Source of the DNA: Nonomuraea sp. NBC_00507
GTDB lineage: Bacteria > Actinomycetota > Actinomycetes > Streptosporangiales > Streptosporangiaceae
Length of the DNA: 64,000 nt
NCBI RefSeq assembly: GCF_036013525.1
Contig: NZ_CP107853.1
Span: forward strand, 2,604,001 to 2,668,000
Direction: 5' to 3'
In this document: piece after piece, positions 24,028 through 31,593 of the stretch
Position numbering within the stretch: the first letter of the stretch is position 1
Layout of the letters: each line of letters begins with the position of its first letter
Program-made: the position numbers and the translations under genes
Notes under the pieces: generated by a model
The model's database searches: none
Seen by the model: only the letters and a program-made list of their open reading frames with translations
What the model was told of the DNA's origin: nothing

Positions 24028-24293
24028 TCCGGCCCGCTGGAGCACGAGATCAGGCGGCGGCCGTCCGCGGTCGTCGTCCACTCGTCTCCCGTTTCGGCGA
24101 TGAAGCCCTGGACCTCCAGCCGCCAGGCCAGGGTGCCGGCCATGCGGGCGATGGCCGGCGCGAAGCCCGGGTTGGTGCTGGATCGCCGGGCGCTGACCAA
24201 ATGGCGGCCCAGCTCTCGCGTGTGCAACCGGCCGTGGTCACAGATGAGGCGCAAGGCCTCCTTCTGGGCGGCGGTGGGGTATCCGTCTGACAT
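24024..24293 (-). CDS. small winged-helix-like hypothetical protein
   Basis: 89 residues from ATG 24293 (MSDGYPTAAQKEALRLI); an upstream extension exists but would overlap the oxidoreductase gene. Helical, with a possible winged-helix: EALRLICDHGRLHTRELGRH and a C-terminal TADGRRLISCSSGPE. Two Cys only. It lies between the Cys-tailed oxidoreductase and the MFS gene, 14 bases after the former and overlapping the latter, so it belongs to the operon. Function unknown. Confidence 0.6.
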   Translation of the reverse strand: MSDGYPTAAQKEALRLICDHGRLHTRELGRHLVSARRSSTNPGFAPAIARMAGTLAWRLEVQGFIAETGDEWTTTADGRRLISCSSGPE

Positions 24294-24307
24294 GTCGATC
24301 CCTGCTT

Positions 24308-25711
24308 TCAGCCGCAGCAGCCGCCGCCGTCGTTGGAGGCGCCGACGGTGGCCAGAGGCAACGGAGTGGCCAGCAGGCCACCACTGATACCGGTGGCCAG
24401 GCCGACACGCTGCTCCTGCGCTTCGGCGAGGTTGGAGGAGCACACGCCGGTCTCCGGCAGGTCGAGCTGCACGTCGCGGGCCGCCTCCCAGTCGCCGACG
24501 ATGGCCGCGACGACCGAGCGGACCTGTTCGTAGCCGGTGGCCATCAGGAACGTCGGGGCGCGGCCGTAGCTCTTGACGCCGACGGCGTAGTAGCCCGGTT
24601 CGGGGTGGGCCAGCTCATCGACGCCGTGCGCGGGCACGGTGCCACAGGAGTGCTGGTTGGGGTCGATCAGCGGGGCCAGCTGCCGGGTGGAGCCGAGGAT
24701 CGGGTCCAGGTCCAGACGCAGCTCGGAGGCGATCGAGTGGTCCGGTCGGTAGCCCGTCGCCGCCACGATGCGGTCCACCGTGACCGACTGCTCGACACCG
24801 GACGGGTCACGGCTGACCACGCTCACCTGGTCGCCGCGCCGGGTGACGGAGTGGGCGAAGAAGCCGGTCAGCAGCTGAATGCGGCCCGAATCCACGTGCG
24901 CGCGCAGGCGAGTGCCGAGCGCGCCACGGGCAGGCAGCGCATCGGCCGCGCCGCCGCCATAAGTACGGCTGGCGCTGCCCGCACGGATCGCCCAGGTGAT
25001 CTGAGTGTCGTCGAGCTGTGCGAGGGCGAGCAGGGTGGTGGCGGCCGAGTGACCGGCGCCCACGACCAGCGTGTGCCTGCCCTCGTAGGTTTCACGGTCA
25101 GCGCCGAGCACGTCGGGCAGGGCATGGTCGACCAGCTCGCCCGCCTCCGCCTCGCCGTAGGCGGGCAGGCCGCCGGCACCCAAGACGTTCGGCGTGAAGT
25201 AGGTGCCGGAGGCGTCGATGATCGCGCGGGCCTGCAACTCCTCGCCGCCGTCGAGACGGATCAGGAACGGGACGTCTTCGCGGCCGTTGGTCCGGACCCG
25301 GTCATAGCCGAGGCGGCTGATCGCCGTCACCTTGGCGCTGAGCCGTACCTTGTCCCCGAACAGCTTGGCCAGCGGAGCGAGATAGTCGGAGATCAGCTCG
25401 GCGCCGGTGGGCAGCCACTCAGGATCCGGCTCGCTCCAGCCGTCGGCCTCCAACAGGCGCTTGGCGGCGGCATCGATGTTGAACCTCCACGGGCTGAACA
25501 CCCGGACGTGCCCCCACTGCGCGACCGAGGCGGCAACCTGCTCGCCGGCCTCCAAGACCAGGAATTCCAGGCCGCGCTCGGCCAGGTGCGCGGCGGCGGC
25601 CAGACCGACCGGGCCCGCGCCGATGACCACGACCGGCAACGCGCTGGGCGCGGCGCGTGCCACGATCTCCTCGATCTCGACGGCGGTGGTGCCGCAGCAT
25701 CCGTCACTCAT
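24308..25711 (-). CDS. FAD/NAD(P)-binding oxidoreductase with vicinal-Cys tails
   Basis: 467 residues. FAD fold VVVIGAGPVGLAAAAHLAER, NADPH fold HTLVVGAGHSAATTLLAL, and the conserved ATGYRPDHSIASELRLDLDP of a flavoprotein group common in actinobacterial arsenic clusters. Both ends carry Cys pairs: MSDGCCG at the N-terminus and GGGCCG at the very C-terminus; VCSSN lies near residue 425. Vicinal thiols bind trivalent arsenic, so this may be an As(III) oxidising or carrier enzyme. Reaction not established. Confidence 0.78.
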   Translation of the reverse strand: MSDGCCGTTAVEIEEIVARAAPSALPVVVIGAGPVGLAAAAHLAERGLEFLVLEAGEQVAASVAQWGHVRVFSPWRFNIDAAAKRLLEADGWSEPDPEWLPTGAELISDYLAPLAKLFGDKVRLSAKVTAISRLGYDRVRTNGREDVPFLIRLDGGEELQARAIIDASGTYFTPNVLGAGGLPAYGEAEAGELVDHALPDVLGADRETYEGRHTLVVGAGHSAATTLLALAQLDDTQITWAIRAGSASRTYGGGAADALPARGALGTRLRAHVDSGRIQLLTGFFAHSVTRRGDQVSVVSRDPSGVEQSVTVDRIVAATGYRPDHSIASELRLDLDPILGSTRQLAPLIDPNQHSCGTVPAHGVDELAHPEPGYYAVGVKSYGRAPTFLMATGYEQVRSVVAAIVGDWEAARDVQLDLPETGVCSSNLAEAQEQRVGLATGISGGLLATPLPLATVGASNDGGGCCG

Positions 25712-25738
25712 GATTGCCTCTCGTGAATTCGTCGGGTC

Positions 25739-25888
25739 TCAGCGGAAGAGCAGGGAATTGGTGCGGGCGCGGTCCACCAAGGCGCTCGCGTGGCAGCCGG
25801 CGTCACAGACCTCACCGCGGGCCTCGTCGAAGGTGACGTCCGCGGCGACATCGGCGGTGGAGCGGAACCGGCGGAGCAGAGCGCGCAT
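25739..25888 (-). CDS. 49-residue CxxxC protein of the arsenic-type cluster
   Basis: Start ATG 25888 behind a perfect AGGAGG. MRALLRRFRSTADVAADVTF, then EVCDAGCHASALVDRARTNS. The basic N-terminus and central EVCDAxC motif recall short proteins often placed next to arsR or sigma genes in Streptomyces. It is the first gene of the leftward operon. The CxxxC could coordinate a thiophilic metal. Role unknown. Confidence 0.6.
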   Translation of the reverse strand: MRALLRRFRSTADVAADVTFDEARGEVCDAGCHASALVDRARTNSLLFR

Positions 25889-26048
25889 CACGCACCTCCT
25901 GTTTAGAAGCTTGTCGAAGTAGTTGATAGATTGCCCCATTGATTCGAGGTATGTCAAATTAGATGAGCACCTAACTTGTGAGGTGCATCCATGCCGGCCC
26001 GGCCGCGTCTACCCGAATGAATCGTCCGAACCGACATGGAGGCACCCG
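25889..26048. promoter_or_regulatory. divergent promoter region of the arsenic-type cluster
   Basis: AT-rich 160-base spacer between the leftward operon (first gene ends its ribosome site near 25900) and the rightward Cys-rich peptide gene. It contains TCGAAGTAGTTGATAGATT around 25914-25932, which resembles the palindrome upstream of arsR (TCGAA...TATCGAA). Likely ArsR-controlled in both directions. Confidence 0.4.
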
Positions 26049-26177
26049 ATGACCAGCCCGTGCTGCACGCCCACCGCACAGGAAACCTGCTGCGCCCCCG
26101 AAGCCAAGGCCGCGTGCTGCGGCACCACCGAAAGCGCCGCGCCCGCCGAAGCACCCAGCCGCTGCGGCTGCCAGTAA
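26049..26177 (+). CDS. 42-residue Cys-rich peptide (metal-binding candidate)
   Basis: ATG 26049 behind GGAGG at 26039-26043. Eight Cys in 42 residues: vicinal pairs at 5-6, 14-15 and 23-24 (SPCCTP, ETCCAP, AACCGT) and CGC at 39-41. The regular spacing of CC pairs every nine residues followed by an Ala/Pro/Glu linker looks like a small metallothionein or As(III) chaperone. No family assigned. It is followed 23 bases later by the sigZ-like gene. Confidence 0.65.
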   Translation: MTSPCCTPTAQETCCAPEAKAACCGTTESAAPAEAPSRCGCQ

Positions 26178-26199
26178 CCACCCGACAGGAATCTCACCC

Positions 26200-26535
26200 A
26201 TGACCCAGGCCGACCCCGCCGCCCTCTGGCAGCAAATGCGCGAGCGCCTCGTCGCCTTCGTGGCCCACCGCATCGACCAGCCCGCCGACGCCGAGGACAT
26301 CGTTCAGGAGGTCTTGCCGGAGCCGTATCGCGAGGCGATCGTCCTCACCGAGTACGAGGGCCTGACCCAGGCCGAGGCCGCTCAGCGGGCCCGCATCTCC
26401 GTGCCCGGCATGAAGTCGCGGGTGCAACGCGCGCGCAGGCAACTGGGCGATCTCCTGACCGCGTGCTGCCAGGTCGAGCTCGACGCGCGCAAGGCGGTCC
26501 GCTCCGTCGAGAACCGCGGACCCTGCCCCTGCTGA
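26200..26535 (+). pseudogene. SigZ-like sigma factor with internal in-frame deletion
   Basis: 111 residues, about 75 fewer than a normal SigZ. Residues 1-38 are the start of region 2 (QQMRERLVAFVAHRIDQPAD, AEDIVQEV), then the chain jumps to region 4: LPEPYREAIVLTEYEG, LTQAEAAQRARISVPG, MKSRVQRARRQLGDLL and the SigZ tail TACCQVELDAR. The -10 recognition part of region 2 and the linker are missing, yet the frame is open. It may be non-functional, or a regulator that keeps only -35 binding. ATG behind AGGAATCTCACCC, weak. Confidence 0.65.
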
Positions 26536-26538
26536 ACC

Positions 26539-26877
26539 TCAGCCACAGCCGCCGCTCGGCCCGCAGTCAGCCGGCGGGCAGCACGCCTGCAGGCTGGCCT
26601 GCAGATCGCTCAGCGCCCTGCCGATCCTGGTGGGGTCGGCGCGGTAGTAGACCGTCTTCCACTCCCGCCGCGAGGTCAGCACGCCACCGGCGCGCAGGGT
26701 CGCCAGATGGGTGGAGGCGGCCGACTGCGCCAGCGACATGCGCTCGGCCACCTCGTTGACGGTCAGCTCGATCCCACCGGAGAACAGCATGAGGATCTGC
26801 TGGCGGGTATCGCTGGCCATGGCTTTGAGGAAGCCGCGCGCCGCGTCGGTCAACTCGATGTCGCTCGCCATCTCCAT
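26539..26877 (-). CDS. ArsR-family repressor 2 with Cys-rich tail
   Basis: 112 residues. HTH at about 30-85: TRQQILMLFSGGIELTVNEV, LAQSAASTHLATLRAGGVLT, wing RREWKTVYYRAD. Instead of an N-terminal Cys pair it ends in QACCPPADCGPSGGCG, four Cys that could form the metal sensor. It is divergent from the ArsO-like gene at 26926; a palindrome lies between. Convergent with the sigZ remnant, with three bases between their ends. Confidence 0.85.
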   Translation of the reverse strand: MEMASDIELTDAARGFLKAMASDTRQQILMLFSGGIELTVNEVAERMSLAQSAASTHLATLRAGGVLTSRREWKTVYYRADPTRIGRALSDLQASLQACCPPADCGPSGGCG

Positions 26878-26898
26878 AGGATGATCCTACTCCATCAT

Positions 26899-26922
26899 AT
26901 TGTCATTTATAGATTTGACGAT
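26899..26922. promoter_or_regulatory. operator of ArsR repressor 2 (candidate)
   Basis: ATTGTCA at 26899-26905 and TGACGAT at 26916-26922 form an inverted repeat with one mismatch, centred in the 48-base AT-rich gap between the divergent genes. It would overlap both promoters. Confidence 0.5.
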
Positions 26923-26925
26923 ACG

Positions 26926-28017
26926 ATGCGCCGCATGGACACCATCGTCATCGGCGGCGGCCAGTCAGGCCTGGCCGCCGCCCGAGCTGTGCTGGACGCC
27001 GGCCTGACTCCTGTGCTGCTGGAAGCAACCGATCAGGCCACCGGCTCGTGGCCGCGCTACTACGACAGCCTCACCCTGTTCTCCCCGGCCCGCTACAGCT
27101 GTCTGCCCGGTATGGCCTTTCCGGGTGATCCGGACCGCTATCCGCACCGCGACGAGGTCGTGGCCTACCTGGCCCGCTACGCCCGCGACCTCGGCCGCCT
27201 GGGCGTGGAAATCCGTACCGGCGCCCGCGTGGTCGCCGTGGAGGCCCATGGGCAGGCCGGTGGGGAGGGCTTCACGGTACGGCTCGCTGACGGCACCACG
27301 CTGAGTGCCCCGAGTGCGATCGCCGCTACCGGCTCGTTTGCCAACCCCATCCTGCCCCGGTTGCAAGGTCTGGCGGACTTCACTGGGCAGGTCCTGCACT
27401 CCGCCGCCTACACCAGCCCCGAGCCGTACGCGGGCAAGAGGATCATCGTGGTCGGTGCCGGTAACTCCGCCGTGCAGATCGCCTACGAGCTGGCCGAGGT
27501 CGCCACGGTGACGTTGGCCAGCCGGGAGCCGGTCCGCTTCCTCGACCAGCGCCCGCTGGGCAAGGATGTGCACTTCTGGTTCAACGTCACCGGCTTCGAC
27601 CGGCTGCCCGCCCGGCTGGTCAGCACCCCGCCCGCCGGCCCGGTCCTGGACGAGGGCATCTACCGGCAGGCGCTGCGGGACGGCCGCTTCGATCGGCGCC
27701 CGATGTTCAGCCGTTTCGACGGCGGCGCGGTGGTGTGGGCCGACGGCAGCCGCGAACCCGTCGATGTGGTGCTGCTGGCCACGGGATACCGGCCGCACCT
27801 GGACTACCTGGACGGGCTCGGCGCCCTGGATGACAGCGGCTATCCGCGCCATGACCGGGGGTTGTCCACCACCCATCCGGGACTGGGCTTCCTCGGGTTG
27901 GAATGGCAGCGCACCCCCGCCTCCAACAGCCTGCGCGGGGTGGGCCGCGACGCCCGCTACCTGGTCGGCAAACTGAAGAGCCGCCTGGGCGCGCGCCGCC
28001 TTCGGGCGGGCGTGTAG
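26926..28017 (+). CDS. ArsO-like NAD(P)/FAD-dependent monooxygenase 2
   Basis: 363 residues from ATG 26926, or 360 from ATG 26935; no ribosome site, so possibly leaderless. FAD fold TIVIGGGQSGLAAARAVLDA, ArsO-type WPRYYDSLTLFSPARYSCLP, NADPH fold IIVVGAGNSAVQIAYELAEV, and ATGYRPHLDYLDGL. It parallels the 21283 gene (about the same length and motifs) but is clearly a separate paralogue. Control by the divergent Cys-tailed ArsR is likely. The next gene starts 3 bases after its stop. Confidence 0.82.
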   Translation: MRRMDTIVIGGGQSGLAAARAVLDAGLTPVLLEATDQATGSWPRYYDSLTLFSPARYSCLPGMAFPGDPDRYPHRDEVVAYLARYARDLGRLGVEIRTGARVVAVEAHGQAGGEGFTVRLADGTTLSAPSAIAATGSFANPILPRLQGLADFTGQVLHSAAYTSPEPYAGKRIIVVGAGNSAVQIAYELAEVATVTLASREPVRFLDQRPLGKDVHFWFNVTGFDRLPARLVSTPPAGPVLDEGIYRQALRDGRFDRRPMFSRFDGGAVVWADGSREPVDVVLLATGYRPHLDYLDGLGALDDSGYPRHDRGLSTTHPGLGFLGLEWQRTPASNSLRGVGRDARYLVGKLKSRLGARRLRAGV

Positions 28018-28019
28018 CG

Positions 28020-28259
28020 GTGGACGGTTCACCCGTGGTGACGCTTGGCCTGGTCGTGCTGCTGGTGGCGACGATGCTCACCATCGGCACCGCGCTCACC
28101 GCAGAGGGATTCACTGCCTACCACGCCCGCGGCGATCTGGCCCTCGGAGTGAGCTTGCAGGGCGCGCTCGCCGTCCTCGGCCTGCTCGCCGTGCCCACCT
28201 GGAGCCTGGCCGCCGGTCAGCCATCTGGGGCGGCTGGCCGGCGCCGATCCCGGGAGTAG
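28020..28259 (+). CDS. small two-helix membrane protein
   Basis: 79 residues from GTG 28020, three bases after the flavoprotein stop. Two hydrophobic segments: VTLGLVVLLVATMLTIGTAL and LALGVSLQGALAVLGLLAVP. The last 18 residues (AAGQPSGAAGRRRSRE) are encoded by the dispersed hairpin repeat at 28211, so the natural C-terminus was probably replaced when that repeat arrived. Function unknown; perhaps an accessory of the upstream enzyme. Confidence 0.5.
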   Translation: MDGSPVVTLGLVVLLVATMLTIGTALTAEGFTAYHARGDLALGVSLQGALAVLGLLAVPTWSLAAGQPSGAAGRRRSRE

Positions 28260-28270
28260 CGATCTTGCTG
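28211..28270 (+). repeat. dispersed 60-bp hairpin repeat, copy 2
   Basis: Matches 10870-10930 at about 90%. Here the stem is CGCCGGTCAGCC with GGCTGGCCGGCG, keeping pairing through a G-U. The tail CGATCCCGGGAGTAGCGATC and TTGCTG is unchanged. It overlaps the 3' end of the small membrane protein gene. Confidence 0.6.
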
Positions 28271-28306
28271 CCTCGCGGCTTCTGAGGGCTGGCCGGGGAC
28301 GGGGGG

Positions 28307-28741
28307 TTAGGCCGACCCGATCGCATCGGACAGCCAGACGAAGCCCACGAACAACGCGAACAGTGCCATGGTCGGCACCACCCAGGCCAGCCACTTCGGC
28401 GGGTCGAACAGATACGACTCCATGGGGTCGGCTGGATTGTAGTGAACGTGCGGCTGATCGGGCAGCCGGTCGACGAACGCTTGGATCGAGTTCTGCGGAC
28501 CGTAGGACAAGCCGATCCGTCCGATCTTGTCGTTGGTGTGCTCGACACCGTCGACCGTGTAGGAATATGCCACCAGAGCCCGGAAACGTCTGCCTTCTCC
28601 GGTAATCGATTTATGGATGATGCGTCCGGTTATGGTCGGCCAGTCGCGCGTACGCCGATGTGAGGCGGACATGCGGCGAACCTGCCAGAACGCGGTGCCG
28701 CTGATCGCGAATGCCAGCAGAGCTAACAGAAGGCTCCCCAT
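28307..28741 (-). CDS. DUF3592-type membrane protein
   Basis: 144 residues. N-terminal helix MGSLLLALLAFAISGTAFW, a middle soluble part with the DUF3592 pattern (WPTITGRIIHKSI, YSYTVDGVEHTNDKIGR, YNPADPMESYLFDPP) and a C-terminal helix WVVPTMALFALFVGFVWLS. The soluble loop is expected outside the cell. Role unknown; the family is widespread in actinomycetes. Confidence 0.78.
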   Translation of the reverse strand: MGSLLLALLAFAISGTAFWQVRRMSASHRRTRDWPTITGRIIHKSITGEGRRFRALVAYSYTVDGVEHTNDKIGRIGLSYGPQNSIQAFVDRLPDQPHVHYNPADPMESYLFDPPKWLAWVVPTMALFALFVGFVWLSDAIGSA

Positions 28742-29498
28742 CGCTGTGACCCCGTTCCCTTCCTCGACGTACGCCCAAGGAATGATCCTGCTCCTTCACG
28801 AAGGGCGAGGGACCGCGATGGGCCCTAGGGCTTAGTGTCCCGGGTATAGCGCGGAGGCCGTCAACGACCTGTGGCTCCTCGTCTGGCGGTAGGAAGCGCG
28901 CCCGCTAGATGGACATCTCGCTGGCTGGCCGTGCGCCGCGCTCCCGTGTGCCGACGGTCCTCCGGGCGTCCGTCGGAAGGGAAGCAATGGCCTGGTCACG
29001 CGCTCGATCCCGTCTATCCTTGCCAGGGGTTAGAGGTGCGGTGCCCGGGCGCGGGCCAGCCGTCGAGGCTGAAGGGAGGATGGACGCATGCCGGAGCCGA
29101 CCGATCCGATCAACCACGGATAGAGCGCCACCTCCGCCGGCTCGCCCCCTGACTCCTGCCCCGCCAGGCCCCGCGCCCGTGCTGCTGGCATCATCAGGGT
29201 GAACTGGCGCCAGGCCGCAGAGGCGGCCATTCGTCTCATCCGCGAGGCCCAAGCCTCTGGCCTGCAGGGCGACGACATTCGCGACTACGCGGAGGGCCGT
29301 CTTGACGACGAGGGTCTCGGCCGCCCGAAGAGCAGGCCATTGTCGCGCTGGCTGTCACCGAAGGGCATCCAGCCCACTGACAGGGTCTGGTCCGACCGCG
29401 GCTGGCGTTACCAGGAGGAGCAACACGGTGTGGCGGCCCAGCTCGATCAGGAGGGCGCGGCAGACCGTCGTGCCCCGGTGGGAACTGCTCGACACTGC
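28742..29498. other. gene-poor stretch
   Basis: No gene that I can support. A GTG frame from 29199 starts MNWRQAAEAAIRLIREAQAS GLQGDDIRDYAE, which looks protein-like for about 60 residues but then runs antisense through the response regulator; it may be a truncated small gene. Confidence 0.3.
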
Positions 29499-30158
29499 CT
29501 AGGTGGCTCCGGTGCGTACCAGGCCGCTCTCGTAGGCGAAGACCACGGCCTGGACACGGTCACGCAAGCCGAGTTTGGCCAGCACGCGGCTGACGTGGGT
29601 TTTGACGGTGCCCTCGGACAGGAAGAGGCACTCGGCGATCTCGGTGTTGGACAGGCCGCGGGCGATGAGGCTCAGCACCTCGCGTTCGCGTTCTGTCAGG
29701 ACGTCGAGCCCGGCGGCAGGTACGGCCTGGGCGGCGCCGATGCCGACGTATCGTTCGAGGAGTCGGCGGGTCACGCTGGGCGCAACGACCGCATCGCCGC
29801 GTGCGACCACGCGGATGGCCGAGAGCAGGTCGGGCGCGAGGGTGTCCTTGAGGAGGAATCCGCTGGCGCCGGCGTGGAGGGCGGCGTAGACGTACTCGTC
29901 GAGGTCGAAGGTCGTCAGGATCAGCACCCGAACCTGGCCGGTGCCGGTGCAGATGCGGCGGGTCGCCTCGACGCCGTCGACCTCAGGCATCCGGACGTCC
30001 ATGAGCACGATGTCGGGCTGGAGTTCGAGGGCCATCTCCGCGGCCTGCGCACCGTCGCCTGCCTCGCCGACGACCTGCATGTCGTGGGCGTTGTCGAGGA
30101 TCATGCGGAAGCCGGTACGGACGAGGGCCTGGTCGTCGACGAGCAGTACGTGGATCAC
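29499..30158 (-). CDS. NarL/LuxR-type response regulator
   Basis: 219 residues. GTG start overlapping the kinase stop by GTGA. Receiver: VDDQAL, phospho-Asp in DIVLMDVRMPEVDG, Thr in LILTTFD, Lys in FLLKDTL. LuxR HTH at about 150-210: LTEREREVLSLIARGLSNTE, LSEGTVKTHVSRVLAKLGLR. It is the output of the kinase at 30155-31447 and may drive the divergent hydrolase-export operon to its right. Confidence 0.93.
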   Translation of the reverse strand: MIHVLLVDDQALVRTGFRMILDNAHDMQVVGEAGDGAQAAEMALELQPDIVLMDVRMPEVDGVEATRRICTGTGQVRVLILTTFDLDEYVYAALHAGASGFLLKDTLAPDLLSAIRVVARGDAVVAPSVTRRLLERYVGIGAAQAVPAAGLDVLTEREREVLSLIARGLSNTEIAECLFLSEGTVKTHVSRVLAKLGLRDRVQAVVFAYESGLVRTGAT

Positions 30159-31447
30159 GTGGTGTGCCCCTGAATCGGGAGCGCTGCCCGTACGGCGAAC
30201 CCACCTCTGGGCCCTGGGCCTGCGGCGAACGTGCCACCGAGCAGTTTGACGCGCTCGCGCATACCTCGCAGCCCGTTACCTGAGCCGACGTTACCGGTGC
30301 CCGTGTCCCCGGTCCGGCCGCGGCCGTTGTCGCTGATCTCGATGCCGATCTCCGCCTCGTGGTAGGTGAGGACGACGCTGGCCGCGACGCCCGTTCCAGC
30401 GTGTTTCATGGTGTTGGTCAAGGCTTCCTGCACGATGCGGTAGGCCGACAGATCCATGGTCGCGGGCAGGGTCACGGGTGAGCCCTCGACGCGCAGCCGT
30501 ACCGGCGTGCCTGCTTTGTTCACCTGCACGAGTAGGGCGGGCAGATGCGCGAGGCCGGGCTGTGGATGCCAGGCGTCGTCCACCTCGCCGACCGCGGCGA
30601 GCACGCGTCGCATGTCGGCGAGGGAGTCGCGGCCGGTGGTGACGATCGTTTCCAGCGCGGTCCGGGTGCCGGCCGGGTTGTTGTCGAGTGCGGCGGCGCC
30701 GCCTTGGGCCTGGATCACCATGAGGGACAGGCCGTGAGCCACGACGTCGTGCAGTTCCCGGCTGATTCGAGCGCGCTCAGCGGCCACCGCGAGCGCGGCC
30801 TGCTGGTCGCGCTCGCGTTCGAGGTCCTGGGCGTGCGCGTGGAGCTCGTCGAGATAGGCGCGGCGGCTGCGGGCGCCGGAGCCGATGGCCCAGGAGGTGA
30901 GCAAGACCGAGCCAAATACGGACAGGCCACTCCAGGCATCGGCCGAGGCCTGGCGATGGACCCTCATGACCTCCTTCGGGCCGGATGGGGTGCCCGGGCC
31001 GGGGCCCGTGGAGAGCACATCGGATGGGCCAGGTATCGGGCGCTCGCCGTACAGGCTCCATCCGGCGGCCAGAAGTAACAGGCAGGTCAGGGCCGCGAGC
31101 GAGACGACCCGCGCATAGCGGGTGGCCACGGTGTAGAGCAGGACCAGCACGCTCAAGTCGATGATCATGAGGGGTGCGGCCTGCGCCACGTGCACCGCGG
31201 CGGAGAGCACGCAGACGGCGAGCATTGGCAGCGGCCAGCGCCTGCGGAGCGCGACGCCGGCGGCGGCGAGCGCCGTCGCCGCCCACCACAGGGCGAGCTG
31301 CTCGTCCTGTCCCGCGACGGGGGTGCCCGCCGTATTGCCCACGACCGCATTCGGGGCGTTGACCAGCACGCAGATCGCGAGCAGCACCGCGGCCGACGCC
31401 GCGTCCTGCAGCATCGGCGAGCGTGACCACGCGCGAAGAGCCGTCAT
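30155..31447 (-). CDS. NarL-type sensor histidine kinase
   Basis: 430 residues. About five N-terminal membrane helices within residues 10-180, a coiled stretch (HAHAQDLERERDQQAALAVA), the HisKA_3 box ERARISRELHDVVAHGLS with the phospho-His, and HATPase_c with VQEALTNTMKHAG, DNGRGRTGD and GNGLRGMRERVKLLGG. Family of DesK/LiaS-like kinases that sense membrane stress. Gene order kinase-regulator, reading leftward, divergent from the hydrolase gene at 31594. Confidence 0.92.
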   Translation of the reverse strand: MTALRAWSRSPMLQDAASAAVLLAICVLVNAPNAVVGNTAGTPVAGQDEQLALWWAATALAAAGVALRRRWPLPMLAVCVLSAAVHVAQAAPLMIIDLSVLVLLYTVATRYARVVSLAALTCLLLLAAGWSLYGERPIPGPSDVLSTGPGPGTPSGPKEVMRVHRQASADAWSGLSVFGSVLLTSWAIGSGARSRRAYLDELHAHAQDLERERDQQAALAVAAERARISRELHDVVAHGLSLMVIQAQGGAAALDNNPAGTRTALETIVTTGRDSLADMRRVLAAVGEVDDAWHPQPGLAHLPALLVQVNKAGTPVRLRVEGSPVTLPATMDLSAYRIVQEALTNTMKHAGTGVAASVVLTYHEAEIGIEISDNGRGRTGDTGTGNVGSGNGLRGMRERVKLLGGTFAAGPGPRGGFAVRAALPIQGHTT

Positions 31448-31593
31448 AATCCTGTGAGCTTATGGCCAGGACCGATGCGCCCGCGTCTGCCGCAAGTCTG
31501 ATCCGGCGGCGCCCGGATACATCTGGCGACAGATGCCCGCGTGTGGCTGAGGGTGGACGCGTGTGCACGACCGCTGCCAGCAAGGTTGGCCGC

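Noticed and set aside
29199..29500. Possible small gene starting VNWRQAAEAAIRLIREA
   Set aside because: No ribosome site, no family, and the frame runs on antisense into the response regulator; kept only as a note.
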